The notes: generated by a model from the sequence alone, not told the origin. Positions 34,265 to 43,148 are shown, numbered from the stretch's first letter. The stretch is DNA of 64,000 nucleotides from Pseudomonas sp. ATCC 13867 (GCF_000349845.1 NC_020829.1:3913001-3977000), one strand, 5' to 3'. Numbers and translations: made by a program.

Positions 34265-34917
34265 TGGCCCTGGTGATTTTCGACCTCGACGACACCCTGA
34301 TCGACGGCGACTGCGCGAGCCTGTGGAGCCAGCGCATGGCTGATCTGGGCTGGGTTGACGCGGAGTCGTTCCTCAAGCGCGACGCCGAGCTGATGGCGCT
34401 GTACGCGCAGGGCAAGCTGCCAATGGAGGACTACATGGCCTTCGCCCTGGAGCCGATGGCCGGGCGCAGCGTCGAGGAAATCGAGCGGGAAGTGGAAACC
34501 TTCGTCGAGGACGTGATCGAGCCGCTGATCCACAGCGACGCCTGCACCACCCTCGCCCGCCACCGCGAGGCCGGCGACCGGCCGCTGGTGATCTCCGCCT
34601 CGGGCGTGCACCTGGTGCAGCCCATCGCCGAACGCATCGGCATTGGCGAAGTGCTGGCCATCGACCTGGAAGTGATCGACGGCCACTACACCGGCCGCAC
34701 CGTCGGCACCCTCACCTACCGCGAAGGCAAGGTGCTGCGCCTGCTCGACCTGTTGCAGGGCGACGACAGTCAACTGGCCGGCGCGCACTTCTACTCCGAC
34801 TCACGCAATGACCTGCCGCTGCTCAAGCTGGTCGGCCACCCGCATGTGGTGAATGCCGACCCGGTGCTGCTGGAGCATGCGCAGAAGATGGGCTGGGACA
34901 GTCTCGCCTGGAACTGA
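34264..34917 (+). CDS. HAD-IB family phosphatase
   Basis: A 217-residue HAD hydrolase of the SerB-like IB subfamily. Motif I is VIFDLDDTLIDGD (nucleophile Asp near residue 7), motif II SAS in PLVISASGV, the Lys lies in TYREGKVLR, and motif III/IV is FYSDSRNDLPLL. All catalytic residues are present. As last gene of the ABC operon it most simply releases phosphate from an imported or partly processed phosphomonoester. A phosphoserine-like role elsewhere cannot be excluded. Confidence 0.9.
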   Translation: MALVIFDLDDTLIDGDCASLWSQRMADLGWVDAESFLKRDAELMALYAQGKLPMEDYMAFALEPMAGRSVEEIEREVETFVEDVIEPLIHSDACTTLARHREAGDRPLVISASGVHLVQPIAERIGIGEVLAIDLEVIDGHYTGRTVGTLTYREGKVLRLLDLLQGDDSQLAGAHFYSDSRNDLPLLKLVGHPHVVNADPVLLEHAQKMGWDSLAWN

Positions 34918-34923
34918 GCCGGC

Positions 34924-36087
34924 TCAGCCGCTCAGGAACCGGAGCATGCCCTGCTGGATCCGCGCCTCTTCCTTCTCCAGGGAAAGATCGGGGGACTGCG
35001 CGGCATGCTCGAGTCCCCGCTCCAACTGACGGCGAAACGCCCCGTCGTCGCCGGCCAGCGCCGCACGCAGGGCCAGGCAGCGCGCCCAGATACTGGCGTA
35101 TTCGCATTGCAGCCGGCTCGGCAGCAGTTCGTCGAACAGGCCAACGGCACTCTTGCTGGCCATCGCCCGGGAGAATGCCAGCTCGGTATCCATCAGTCGC
35201 AACAGATCGTACAGCGGACGCAGCAGCGCCTCGGGCAGCACCGTACGTTGCGCCTGGAGCGCGGCGTCCAGCGCAGCCGCTTCCTCCCAGCGCCCCTGCA
35301 CCAGCAGCGCTCTGAGGCGGATATACAGCGCCAGCAGCGACATGGGCAGCCCCTGAGACTCCAGCAGGCGCAGGTCCTGCGGATCCGCCTGGTCGGCGCA
35401 CAGCCCCGCGCAGGCCGCTCCCATCAGCCGGGCAAAGGCCAGCTTGGGATGGGCAACATCCAGACCGCGCCACCAGCGCAGCAGCCAGAGCCCGTCGCTG
35501 ACCAGCGGCTTGCGCTCCACCGGCAGCAGATTGGCGACGCCCAGGCAGGCGTTGGAAGCGGCGAATGCCAGCAGCACCCCGTGGGCGGCACCGGGCGCCA
35601 GCCACGCCCCCAGGCCGCCAGACAGGAGCGCAAGGGTCAGGTTCGCCAGCGGACCGCCAGCGACGAAGCACAGATGCTGCCGCCGCCAGGGGCCCCGCGA
35701 GTCGGCGAAGGCCATGACGAACCCCTGCAGGCGCTTTTGCGTGCGCGGTGGCCAGCCCAGTTTCCAGCCGTTGCGCAACACCCGGACATCCAGGCGGCCG
35801 ACACGCATGCGCAGGACGGTCATCCCGCTCCAGCGGGCCGCCAGCAAATGACCCAGCTCATGGACGACGATGGCCAGGTAGACGATGACGAAGCCGGCGA
35901 CGATGCCCGACAGGTCCCAGATCACGCCCTCGGGCAGCCACAACAGGCACAGCACCACACCCAGCGCGCCCGCCGCGGCGCTCAAGGTGAACTGGAGCAG
36001 CCACAGCAGGCCGTTGAGCCAACCCGGCAGGCTCCAGAAGTCATTCACCGCTTCGCCGCCAGCGGCTATATCCCGTGTGTCCGCCAT
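34924..36087 (-). CDS. M50 (site-2) membrane metalloprotease with helical C-terminal domain
   Basis: A 387-residue protein. Several membrane helices carry VVHELGHLLAARWSG (zinc HExxH near residue 76), AGGPLANLTLALLSG, and NLLPVERKPLVSDGLWLL, whose Asp supplies the third zinc ligand. These are the defining M50 elements. There is no PDZ domain. The last 150 residues are soluble, Leu/Ala-rich helices (ALYIRLRALLVQGRWEEAAALDAAL) of TPR-like appearance. Family members cut transmembrane segments of anti-sigma factors or signalling proteins, but no such partner is adjacent. It is convergent with the HAD gene and downstream of the quinone oxidoreductase. Confidence 0.85.
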   Translation of the reverse strand: MADTRDIAAGGEAVNDFWSLPGWLNGLLWLLQFTLSAAAGALGVVLCLLWLPEGVIWDLSGIVAGFVIVYLAIVVHELGHLLAARWSGMTVLRMRVGRLDVRVLRNGWKLGWPPRTQKRLQGFVMAFADSRGPWRRQHLCFVAGGPLANLTLALLSGGLGAWLAPGAAHGVLLAFAASNACLGVANLLPVERKPLVSDGLWLLRWWRGLDVAHPKLAFARLMGAACAGLCADQADPQDLRLLESQGLPMSLLALYIRLRALLVQGRWEEAAALDAALQAQRTVLPEALLRPLYDLLRLMDTELAFSRAMASKSAVGLFDELLPSRLQCEYASIWARCLALRAALAGDDGAFRRQLERGLEHAAQSPDLSLEKEEARIQQGMLRFLSG

Positions 36088-36115
36088 GTTCGCACTCCCT
36101 GCGTCCGGCGCCTGG

Positions 36116-37078
36116 TCAGCCCAGGCTCGGATCGATCACCACCACCACCTTGCCCTGCACCTGATTACTGGCCAGCGCATCGAACGCATCCTGCGCCTGC
36201 TCGATCGGGAAGGTCCGCTCCAACTGCGGGCTCAGCTTGCCCGACTCGAACAGCGGCCAGACCTTCTGCCCCAGTTCGGCGATCAGTTGCGCCTTGAAGT
36301 CGGCATCGCGCGAACGCAGGGTCGAGCCGATCAACTGGATGCGCTTGCCCAGCAGCAGGGCCAGATCCAGCTCGGCCTTGCGACCGCCCATCAGGCCGAT
36401 GACCACCCATCGACCGTCACGGCCGAGGATTTCCAGATCCAGCTTGGCGTAGTTGGCCCCCACCGGATCGAGGATCACATCGAACGGCGCGAAATCCCGA
36501 AGAGATTCGAGGCTTTCGCCACGCAGTGCGCCACCCTCGGCGCCCAGGCCCTCGCAGTAGGCCAGGCGCTCGGCGCTGCCGACGCTGACCCAGCACGGGC
36601 TACCGAAGGCCCTGCACAGCTGGATGCCGGCCGAGCCGACGCCGCTGGCGCCCGCGTGCAGCAGGACCTTCTCGCCCGGCTGCAATGCGCCCAGCATGAA
36701 CAGATTCAGCCAGGCGGTGGCGTAGACCTCGGGCAACCCGGCGGCTTCCGCCAGGGACAGGCCCGCCGGCACCGGCAGGGCATGGCGCTCGTCCACCACC
36801 ACTTCCTCGGCCAGGCCGCCGCCGGCCAGCAATGCGCAGACGCGATCGCCGACCTGCCAGGTACTGCCGGCTCCCGCCTCGGCGACCACCCCGGAGCACT
36901 CCAGGCCAATGACATCGCTGGCCCCGGGCGGCGGCGGGTAAAGGCCGGCCACCTGCAGCAGGTCGGCACGGTTGATCCCGGCGGCGGCGACCTGGATGCG
37001 GATCTGCCCCTGTGCGCAGGCCGGAGAGGGACGCTCCCCCCATTCCACCCGCCCTTCGATACCTTGCAATGCGTTCAC
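36116..37078 (-). CDS. NAD(P)H quinone oxidoreductase (zinc-free MDR family)
   Basis: A 320-residue medium-chain reductase of the quinone oxidoreductase/PIG3 group. Typical stretches are GINRADLLQVAGLYPPPPGASDVIGLECSGVV, LLHAGASGVGSAGIQLCRAFG (nucleotide-binding GxGxxG-like), and the closing FPIEQAQDAFDALASNQVQGKVVV. It lacks the zinc-binding Cys cluster of alcohol dehydrogenases. It reduces quinones or enones with NADPH in the cytoplasm. GTG at 37078 is preferred because GGAGG precedes it; an upstream ATG would lie in the divergent promoter region of prc. Confidence 0.9.
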   Translation of the reverse strand: MNALQGIEGRVEWGERPSPACAQGQIRIQVAAAGINRADLLQVAGLYPPPPGASDVIGLECSGVVAEAGAGSTWQVGDRVCALLAGGGLAEEVVVDERHALPVPAGLSLAEAAGLPEVYATAWLNLFMLGALQPGEKVLLHAGASGVGSAGIQLCRAFGSPCWVSVGSAERLAYCEGLGAEGGALRGESLESLRDFAPFDVILDPVGANYAKLDLEILGRDGRWVVIGLMGGRKAELDLALLLGKRIQLIGSTLRSRDADFKAQLIAELGQKVWPLFESGKLSPQLERTFPIEQAQDAFDALASNQVQGKVVVVIDPSLG

Positions 37079-37216
37079 GCTGCCTCCATAGTGACTTCGC
37101 AGGGCCCGATCCGTAAGGTCGGGCCCTTTCTTCGCGCCGAATTCACCTGCGATTGAACCCGGCGCCGCCAATTACGGCCTAATATGCGTCATAACTCCGC
37201 ACTCAGTCGAATCAGC

Positions 37217-39295
37217 ATGAAGCGATTTTTGCCCCGTACCGCCCTGTTGTTCATCCTCGGCGCAACCGCCCTGTCCTCGTTCGCGGCCACCAGCAGCCCG
37301 AACGTCTGGGATGGCCTGCAGCCGGACCGGGACCAGGTGATCGCCAGCCTCAACATCGTTGAGCTGCTCAAGCGCCACCACTACAACAAACCGCCGCTGA
37401 ACGACGACCGCTCGGCGAAGATCTACGACAGCTACCTCAAGACCCTCGATCCGGCGCGCATGTACTTCACCGCCGGCGACATCGACCAGTTCGCACCCTG
37501 GCGTACCCAGTTCGACGACTTCCTCAAGAGCGGCGAACTGGAGCCCGGCTTCACCATCTACAAGCGTCACCTCGACCGTCTGAAGGAGCGCCTGGACTTC
37601 GCCCTGGCCACCCTGAACAAGGGCGTCGACAGGATGGACTTCAAGGCCGACGAGTCGCTGGAAATCGACCGCGAAAAATCGCCCTGGGCGAAGGACAGCG
37701 CCGCGCTCGACGACCTGTGGCGCAAGAAGGTCAAGGACGAAGTCCTACGCCTGAAGATCGCCGGCAAGGACAACAAGGCCATCCAGGAACAACTGACCAA
37801 GCGCTACAAGAACCAGCTGATGCGCCTGGAGCAGACCCGCAGCGAAGACATCTTCCAGGCCTACATCAACGCCTTCGCCCAGACCTACGATCCGCACACC
37901 CAGTACCTGTCGCCGGACAGCGCGGAAAACTTCGACATCAACATGAGCCTCTCGCTGGAAGGCATCGGCGCCGTACTGCAGAGCGACAACGACTACGTGA
38001 AGGTCGTGCGCCTGGTACCGGCCGGCCCCGCCGAGAAGAGCAAGCAGATCGCCACCTCCGACAAGATCGTCGGCGTCGCCCAGGGCAAGGGCGAAATGGT
38101 CGACGTGGTCGGCTGGCGCCTGGACGAAGTGGTCAAGCTGATCCGCGGCCCGAAAGGCTCGCAGGTGCGCCTGGAAGTGATCCCGGCGAGCAACGCGCCG
38201 AATGACCAGACCAGCAAGATCGTCACCATCACCCGCGAGGCGGTGAAGCTGGAAGACCAGGCGGCGAAGAAGTCGGAAATCACCATCGACCACGAAGGCA
38301 AGAACTACAAGCTGGGCATCATCGACGTGCCCGCCTTCTACCTCGACTTCAAGGCCTACCGCGCCGGCGATCCGGACTACAAGTCCACCACCCGCGACGT
38401 GAAGAAGCTCATAGCCGAGCTGCAGAAGGACAAGGTCGACGGCATCGTCATCGACCTGCGCAACAACGGCGGCGGCTCCCTGCAGGAAGCCACCGAGCTG
38501 ACCGGCCTGTTCATCGACCAGGGCCCGACCGTGCTGGTGCGCAACAGCGATGGCCGCGTCGACGTGCTCAACGACGACGAGGGCAAGGCCTTCTACACCG
38601 GCCCGATGACCGTGCTGGTCAACCGCCTGTCCGCCTCGGCCTCGGAAATCTTCGCTGGCGCCATGCAGGACTACCACCGCGCGCTGATCGTCGGCGGCCA
38701 GACCTTCGGCAAGGGCACCGTGCAGACCATCCAGCCGCTGAACCACGGCGAGCTGAAGCTGACCCTGGCCAAGTTCTACCGCGTCTCCGGCCAGAGCACC
38801 CAGCACCAGGGCGTGATCCCGGACATCAGCTACCCGTCCATCGTCGACGACAAGGAAATCGGCGAGAGCGCCCTGCCCGACTCCATGCCCTGGGACACCA
38901 TCAAGCCGGTGCTCAGGGCCCAGGCCGACCCGTTCAAGCCGTTCCTCGACCAGCTGCGCAGCCGTCACGACGCGCGCACCGAGAACAACGCCGACTTCGT
39001 CTACGCCCGCGAGCGCCTGGCGCTGGCCCAGGAGCTGATGAAAGAGAAAACCGTCAGCCTCAACGAAGCCAAGCGTCGCGCCCAGCAGAGCAGCATCGAG
39101 AACCGCCAACTGGCGATGGAGAACGCCCTGCGCAAATCCAAGGGCCAGGAGCCGCTCAAGGAGCTGAAGAAGGAAGACGAGAACGCCCTGCCGGAGGAAG
39201 ACAAGACCAAGCCGCAGGACGACGCCTACCTGACCGAGTCCGGGCACATCCTGATCGACTACCTGAACCTGGATTCGCAGGTCGCCAAACACTGA
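37217..39295 (+). CDS. prc: Carboxy-terminal processing periplasmic protease (Prc/Tsp)
   Basis: A 692-residue S41 protease with a signal peptide (MKRFLPRTALLFILGATALSSFAA). A PDZ domain lies near residues 235-330 (SLEGIGAVLQSDNDYVKVVRLVPAGPA), the catalytic core has NRLSASASEIFAGAMQDY and GQTFGKGTVQ (Ser/Lys dyad), and a DUF3340 tail follows. It degrades misfolded or tagged periplasmic proteins from the C terminus. In P. aeruginosa the homologue (AlgO, PA3257) helps cleave mutant MucA and so affects alginate. No clear ribosome site precedes the ATG. The gene ends in a strong terminator. Confidence 0.95.
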   Translation: MKRFLPRTALLFILGATALSSFAATSSPNVWDGLQPDRDQVIASLNIVELLKRHHYNKPPLNDDRSAKIYDSYLKTLDPARMYFTAGDIDQFAPWRTQFDDFLKSGELEPGFTIYKRHLDRLKERLDFALATLNKGVDRMDFKADESLEIDREKSPWAKDSAALDDLWRKKVKDEVLRLKIAGKDNKAIQEQLTKRYKNQLMRLEQTRSEDIFQAYINAFAQTYDPHTQYLSPDSAENFDINMSLSLEGIGAVLQSDNDYVKVVRLVPAGPAEKSKQIATSDKIVGVAQGKGEMVDVVGWRLDEVVKLIRGPKGSQVRLEVIPASNAPNDQTSKIVTITREAVKLEDQAAKKSEITIDHEGKNYKLGIIDVPAFYLDFKAYRAGDPDYKSTTRDVKKLIAELQKDKVDGIVIDLRNNGGGSLQEATELTGLFIDQGPTVLVRNSDGRVDVLNDDEGKAFYTGPMTVLVNRLSASASEIFAGAMQDYHRALIVGGQTFGKGTVQTIQPLNHGELKLTLAKFYRVSGQSTQHQGVIPDISYPSIVDDKEIGESALPDSMPWDTIKPVLRAQADPFKPFLDQLRSRHDARTENNADFVYARERLALAQELMKEKTVSLNEAKRRAQQSSIENRQLAMENALRKSKGQEPLKELKKEDENALPEEDKTKPQDDAYLTESGHILIDYLNLDSQVAKH

Positions 39296-39337
39296 TCGGA
39301 TGTAATCAAACAGTCATGACGCTGTCGTGAAATGCAC

Positions 39338-39359
39338 AGGGCCGGGAAACCGGCCCTTT
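39338..39359 (+). terminator. Terminator after prc, GAAA loop
   Basis: AGGGCCGG and CCGGCCCT form a perfect 8-bp stem around GAAA, followed by TTGCATTT. Confidence 0.8.
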
Positions 39360-39384
39360 GCATTTCCATTCACCGAGAACCGTC

Positions 39385-41133
39385 ATGACCGTCACCGAGC
39401 AGTTGAGCGCGCTGGACCAGATCCTCGCTCACGGCGACCTGCACTGCCTGTTCCAGCCCATCCTGTCGCTCTCCGAACGGCGCCTGGTCGGCTACGAAGC
39501 CCTCACCCGCGGCCCGTCCAACGGCCCCCTGCACTCGCCGCTGCCGCTGTTCAGCATCGCCCGCAGCAGTGGCCGCCTGAGCCAGCTGGAGCTGCTCTGC
39601 CGACGCCAGGCCTGCGCACGCTTCCGTGACCTGAACCTCGACGGCAAGCTGTTTCTCAACGTCTCTCCCGAATCGCTGCTGGAACCCACCCATCAGCCCG
39701 GCCGCACCCTGCAGTTACTGCAGACCTTCGGCATCTCGCCCAACGACGTGGTGATCGAACTCACCGAGCAGACCCCCATCGAGGACTTCAGCCTGCTCGA
39801 CACCGCGCTGCACCACTACAGGGCGATGGGCTTCTCCATCGCCCTGGACGACCTTGGCGCGGGCTATTCGAGCCTGCGCCTGTGGTCGGAACTGCGCCCT
39901 GACTACGTGAAGATCGACCGCCACTTCATCGAAGGCATTCACCTGGACGCGGTGAAGCGCGAATTCGTCGGCTCCATCCTGAAGATGGCCCACGCCTCGC
40001 GCGCCCAGGTCATCGCCGAAGGCATCGAGCTGGCGGAAGAGCTCGCGGTGCTCTCGGAAATGGGCATCGACCTGGTGCAGGGTTACCTGTTCGGCCGCCC
40101 CGGCGAACAGCCGCCGCGCGATGCACGCAACCTGCTACCGGAGGTGGACACCAGCGGGGCCCTGTTCGCCGACGAACAATCCAGCCTGCAGCCGCTGCTG
40201 CTGGAACAGCCGGCGGTGCGCGACGACACCCCGATCAGCGACGTGCTCGAAGCCTTCCGCGCCCAGGCCAACCTGAACTCCCTGGCGGTACTCGACCCGC
40301 ACGGACAGCCGGTGGGCATCGTCCATCGGCATGCGTTGTCCGATGCCCTGCTCAAGCCGTTCGCACCCGAACTGTATGCGCTCAAGCCGATCAGCCGGCT
40401 GATGAGCCACGACTTCCTCGCGGTGGAACGCAGCCAGTCGCTGCAGCAGGTCAGCCGCCTGCTCACCAGCCGAGCGCGGCAGCGCATCGAGGAAGACTTC
40501 ATCATCACCCTCAACGGCCGCTATCTCGGCCTGGGCCGGGTGATCGACGTGCTCAAGCTGATCACCGAGCAGAAGATCCGCCAGGCCCGCCACGCCAACC
40601 CGCTGACTCTGCTGCCCGGCAACGTGCCCATCCAGCAGTGCCTGAGCCGGCTGCTGCAACAGGGCCGGGAAGCCGTGGTGTGCTACGTGGACATCGACAG
40701 CTTCAAGCCTTTCAACGACCTCTACGGCTACGCACGCGGCGACGAGGTGCTGCTGTGCCTGGCGCAATGCCTGGGCGAACGGGTAGACCCGGCGCAGGAC
40801 TTCGTCGGCCATATCGGCGGCGATGACTTCATGCTGGTACTGGGCATCCGGGACTGGCGCGAACGCCTCAATCACCTGCTGGAAGACTTCCAGGGACAGT
40901 GCCGGCGCTTCTACAGCCGCGAACACCTCGAAGCGGGATGCTTCGTCTCGTACAACCGCCAGGGACAGCGCGAGGAGTTTCCGCTGTTGTCACTGTCGAT
41001 CGGCGTGGTGCATCTCAAGGCCGATGCCTGCACGCGCCTGGATGCCAGCCAACTGGCGGGACTGGCCTCGGAGGCCAAGCGGCACGCCAAGGCCATGCCC
41101 GGCTACAGCCTGCACATCCTCACCGTCGCCTGA
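39385..41133 (+). CDS. EAL-CBS-GGDEF cyclic-di-GMP protein, probable phosphodiesterase
   Basis: A 582-residue cytoplasmic protein. The N-terminal EAL domain (about residues 10-250) keeps every catalytic element I can check: YEALTRG, LNVSPESL, IELTEQ, ALDDLGAGYSSL, KIDRHFI, IAEGIE, VQGYLFGRP. A CBS pair (about 275-395) follows. The C-terminal GGDEF domain (about 405-580) has IGGDDF in place of GGDEF, so cyclase activity is doubtful while GTP or substrate binding may remain. The domain order and the place next to prc match P. aeruginosa PA3258. The net prediction is c-di-GMP breakdown tuned by a nucleotide on the CBS or GGDEF part. Confidence 0.93.
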   Translation: MTVTEQLSALDQILAHGDLHCLFQPILSLSERRLVGYEALTRGPSNGPLHSPLPLFSIARSSGRLSQLELLCRRQACARFRDLNLDGKLFLNVSPESLLEPTHQPGRTLQLLQTFGISPNDVVIELTEQTPIEDFSLLDTALHHYRAMGFSIALDDLGAGYSSLRLWSELRPDYVKIDRHFIEGIHLDAVKREFVGSILKMAHASRAQVIAEGIELAEELAVLSEMGIDLVQGYLFGRPGEQPPRDARNLLPEVDTSGALFADEQSSLQPLLLEQPAVRDDTPISDVLEAFRAQANLNSLAVLDPHGQPVGIVHRHALSDALLKPFAPELYALKPISRLMSHDFLAVERSQSLQQVSRLLTSRARQRIEEDFIITLNGRYLGLGRVIDVLKLITEQKIRQARHANPLTLLPGNVPIQQCLSRLLQQGREAVVCYVDIDSFKPFNDLYGYARGDEVLLCLAQCLGERVDPAQDFVGHIGGDDFMLVLGIRDWRERLNHLLEDFQGQCRRFYSREHLEAGCFVSYNRQGQREEFPLLSLSIGVVHLKADACTRLDASQLAGLASEAKRHAKAMPGYSLHILTVA

Positions 41134-41135
41134 GC

Positions 41136-41621
41136 TCAGAGCCCGAGTTGTCGGGCGCGCGTTTCGTAGCGCGCGGCCTGGCTCTCATCGGGCGGCAGGC
41201 CGGGGCCGCCACTGCGATACAGCTCCACCAGCTTGCGCGCCGCCAGCGGGTGGCCGGCCTCGGCGGCCTGCCCCCAATAACGTGCGGCTTCCTGCGCATC
41301 GGCGGCATGGCGGGTATCGCCCTTGAGCGACTGCACGCCAATCTGATACGCCGCCTTGGCATCGCCACCGGTGGCGGCCAGACGCAGCAGACGCAATCCT
41401 TCCTCGCGTGCGCCCAGTCCCTGGCCACGGAACAGCAGCAGGTGGCCGTAGAAACTCTGCGCAGCGACATCGCCCAGGTTGGCCATGCGCGAGAACTGCC
41501 CCTGCATCCACTGCCAGGCGCGCGGCTGGCGCACCAGCCAGGGCCAGCCCATCAGGCGCCGCGCCACGGCATAGGTCAGGCGCGCGCGCAGGCGCCAGAA
41601 CAGCTCACGGGGCATCGCCAT
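41136..41621 (-). CDS. Sel1-repeat protein
   Basis: A 161-residue protein. A basic N-terminal helix (RELFWRLRARLTYAVARRLMGW) is followed by three Sel1-like repeats: QSFYGHLLLFRGQGLGAREEGLRLLRLAATGGDA, then QIGVQSLKGD...ARYWGQAAEAGHPLAAR, then ELYRSGG...AARYETRARQLGL. Such repeats mediate protein contacts, often in signalling or envelope processes. ATG 41621 follows GAGGAG with seven bases between; an ATG two codons on is also possible. It is the last of three overlapping minus-strand genes. Confidence 0.83.
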   Translation of the reverse strand: MAMPRELFWRLRARLTYAVARRLMGWPWLVRQPRAWQWMQGQFSRMANLGDVAAQSFYGHLLLFRGQGLGAREEGLRLLRLAATGGDAKAAYQIGVQSLKGDTRHAADAQEAARYWGQAAEAGHPLAARKLVELYRSGGPGLPPDESQAARYETRARQLGL

Positions 41622-41622
41622 T

Positions 41623-41988
41623 TCAGAGCTCCTCGGGATACTCGAACTCGAACACCCGCACCACTTCCGCCGCATGCCACCCCGCCGCGGCCGGGCCGTC
41701 CGGCGCGCCGGAGAAGCGCCCCAGACGCTCCACGCATTCGAAGAAACCGGTGCGCGGCAGGCGGCTCGCCCCCTGGCTGATCACCAGTGAACTGCGTAGC
41801 GGTCGCCCCGCACGGGCATCCAGTGCGGCGAGATGTTCGAGGGCGGCGGTCAGGATGGTCATCGCCGGCGTCGGCAACTGCAGACGCTCGATCAACGCCC
41901 GGTAGGTCAGCAGATGGCGCTGGCGGCGGGCATCTTCCAGCTCGCCGAGCAGGCCTTCCCAGTGTTTACGACTGATCTGTACGCTCAA
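41623..41988 (-). CDS. Conserved hypothetical protein, TTG start
   Basis: A 121-residue cytoplasmic protein (MSVQISRKHWEGLLGELEDARRQRH...). The first half is helical and charged, the second half shorter strands. I recognise no family. The start codon is TTG at 41988, which overlaps the stop of the upstream HTH gene as TTGA, so it is translated by coupling. The next gene's start lies three bases past its stop. Confidence 0.72.
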   Translation of the reverse strand: MSVQISRKHWEGLLGELEDARRQRHLLTYRALIERLQLPTPAMTILTAALEHLAALDARAGRPLRSSLVISQGASRLPRTGFFECVERLGRFSGAPDGPAAAGWHAAEVVRVFEFEYPEEL

Positions 41989-42302
41989 GACCCGGACTCC
42001 CCACTGCCCAGGGCACGGCGCAGACCGTGCTGAATGGCGTCGCTGGCCTCGCGCTCGCCGTTTTCGATGAGGGCGAGATACGACGGGCTGATGCCGACCG
42101 CACGCGCCAGCATCTCGATGGAAAAGCCGCGCGCCTCGCGCAGGGATTTCCAGTTCGGAGCTTCATCGGATACGGGTGCTGCGGCGGGCTGGACCACCTG
42201 TGCGGCGCCGCGGCCGGCGGCGGCCAGCAGTGCCTGGTACTCGGCCCAGGGGACAACGGCGTATTCCGCCTCGCCGTCACGCATGATGACTTGCACGTTC
42301 AT
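41985..42302 (-). CDS. XRE-like helix-turn-helix protein with antitoxin-like N terminus
   Basis: A 105-residue protein. A C-terminal Cro/CI helix-turn-helix covers about residues 52-98 (SLREARGFSIEMLARAVGISPSYLALIENGEREAS). Before it, the segment MNVQVIMRDGEAEYAVVPWAEYQALLAAAG looks like the N terminus of small antitoxins of the Phd/RelB style. There is no recognisable toxin next to it, so a regulator of its own operon (with the hypothetical and Sel1 genes) is more likely. Confidence 0.8.
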   Translation of the reverse strand: MNVQVIMRDGEAEYAVVPWAEYQALLAAAGRGAAQVVQPAAAPVSDEAPNWKSLREARGFSIEMLARAVGISPSYLALIENGEREASDAIQHGLRRALGSGESGS

Positions 42303-42389
42303 GACAACACTCCTTGCAGGCCGCCATCTTAACAGCCTGACGGGCACCTGTGCCGGCTATACTGCTGCCGCCGTCACCTCCCGCCGAAC

Positions 42390-43148
42390 ATGAGGACCGA
42401 CTTGCAGCGCCTTCTCCCGATCTGCCTCTGCCTGACGAGCGTCCTCTGCGGTGCCGAAGAACTGCGTTGGGGCTATTCGCCAAGCAACGGAATGCCCTAC
42501 GTGGAAAGTATTGACCACGAATTGGCGCATGGCTTCGTCCGCGATCTGGGCGAAAGGGTCGGACAGCTCCTGAAGCTCGAGGTTCGCTTCATCGAAACGC
42601 CCGACAAGCGCGTAGAAACGTCGCTGCAACAGGGCAACATCCAACTGCTGTGCATCAACAACCCGCAGTGGATGAGCGCCCCGGAGAAACTGCGCTGGTC
42701 GCCCAGCCTGTTCGAGGAAGAAGACGTACTGGCGCAACGCGGCGATGCGCCGTCATTCGACACGCTAGATGCCCTTCACGGGCATACGCTCGGCACCAGT
42801 CTCGGCTACGTCTACCCGCCCGCTCTGATGGAGGCGTTCGCCAGCCGCGCGATCCACCGCAACGACGTGCGCAACCTCGAAACCCGCCTGCGCATGCTCG
42901 AACACAAGCGCCTGGATGCCATCGTGGACATGCGCCGGCCGCTGCAATTCCTGCTGGAGGAACATCCCGACCTGGCCATCCGGATCAATCCCGGCGCCTT
43001 GCAGCGTTACTCGATCCACTGCTCCTACGGCCCGACGCTGCCGGTCCCCGTCGAACGCTTCGACGCAGCGCTGCAGAAGCTGGTGGACGACGGCTCCATC
43101 CAGCGCATGCTCGCTCGTCAGGGGCAACTGCTGCGTCAGAGGCGCTGA
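42390..43148 (+). CDS. Orphan periplasmic solute-binding protein (SBP family 3)
   Basis: A 252-residue protein with a short signal peptide (MRTDLQRLLPICLCLTSVLCGA) and a family-3 amino-acid-type binding fold: LRWGYSPSNGMPYVESIDHELAHGFVRDLGERVGQLL, VETSLQQGNIQLLCINNPQW, LDAIVDMRRPLQFLLEEHP, FDAALQKLVDDGSIQRML. No transporter genes adjoin it. It may be a sensor-like receptor or a component for a transporter elsewhere. The last 13 bases overlap the convergent DUF1232 gene. Confidence 0.83.
   Translation: MRTDLQRLLPICLCLTSVLCGAEELRWGYSPSNGMPYVESIDHELAHGFVRDLGERVGQLLKLEVRFIETPDKRVETSLQQGNIQLLCINNPQWMSAPEKLRWSPSLFEEEDVLAQRGDAPSFDTLDALHGHTLGTSLGYVYPPALMEAFASRAIHRNDVRNLETRLRMLEHKRLDAIVDMRRPLQFLLEEHPDLAIRINPGALQRYSIHCSYGPTLPVPVERFDAALQKLVDDGSIQRMLARQGQLLRQRR

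Noticed and set aside
34924..36087. RseP-type sigmaE protease
   Set aside because: No PDZ domain, different length and no envelope-stress genes nearby. Only the M50 family is claimed.
41985..42302. Toxin-antitoxin pair at the HTH gene
   Set aside because: The HTH protein is antitoxin-like only at its N terminus and neither neighbour resembles a known toxin family. Listed as a finding of moderate interest, not annotated as TA.
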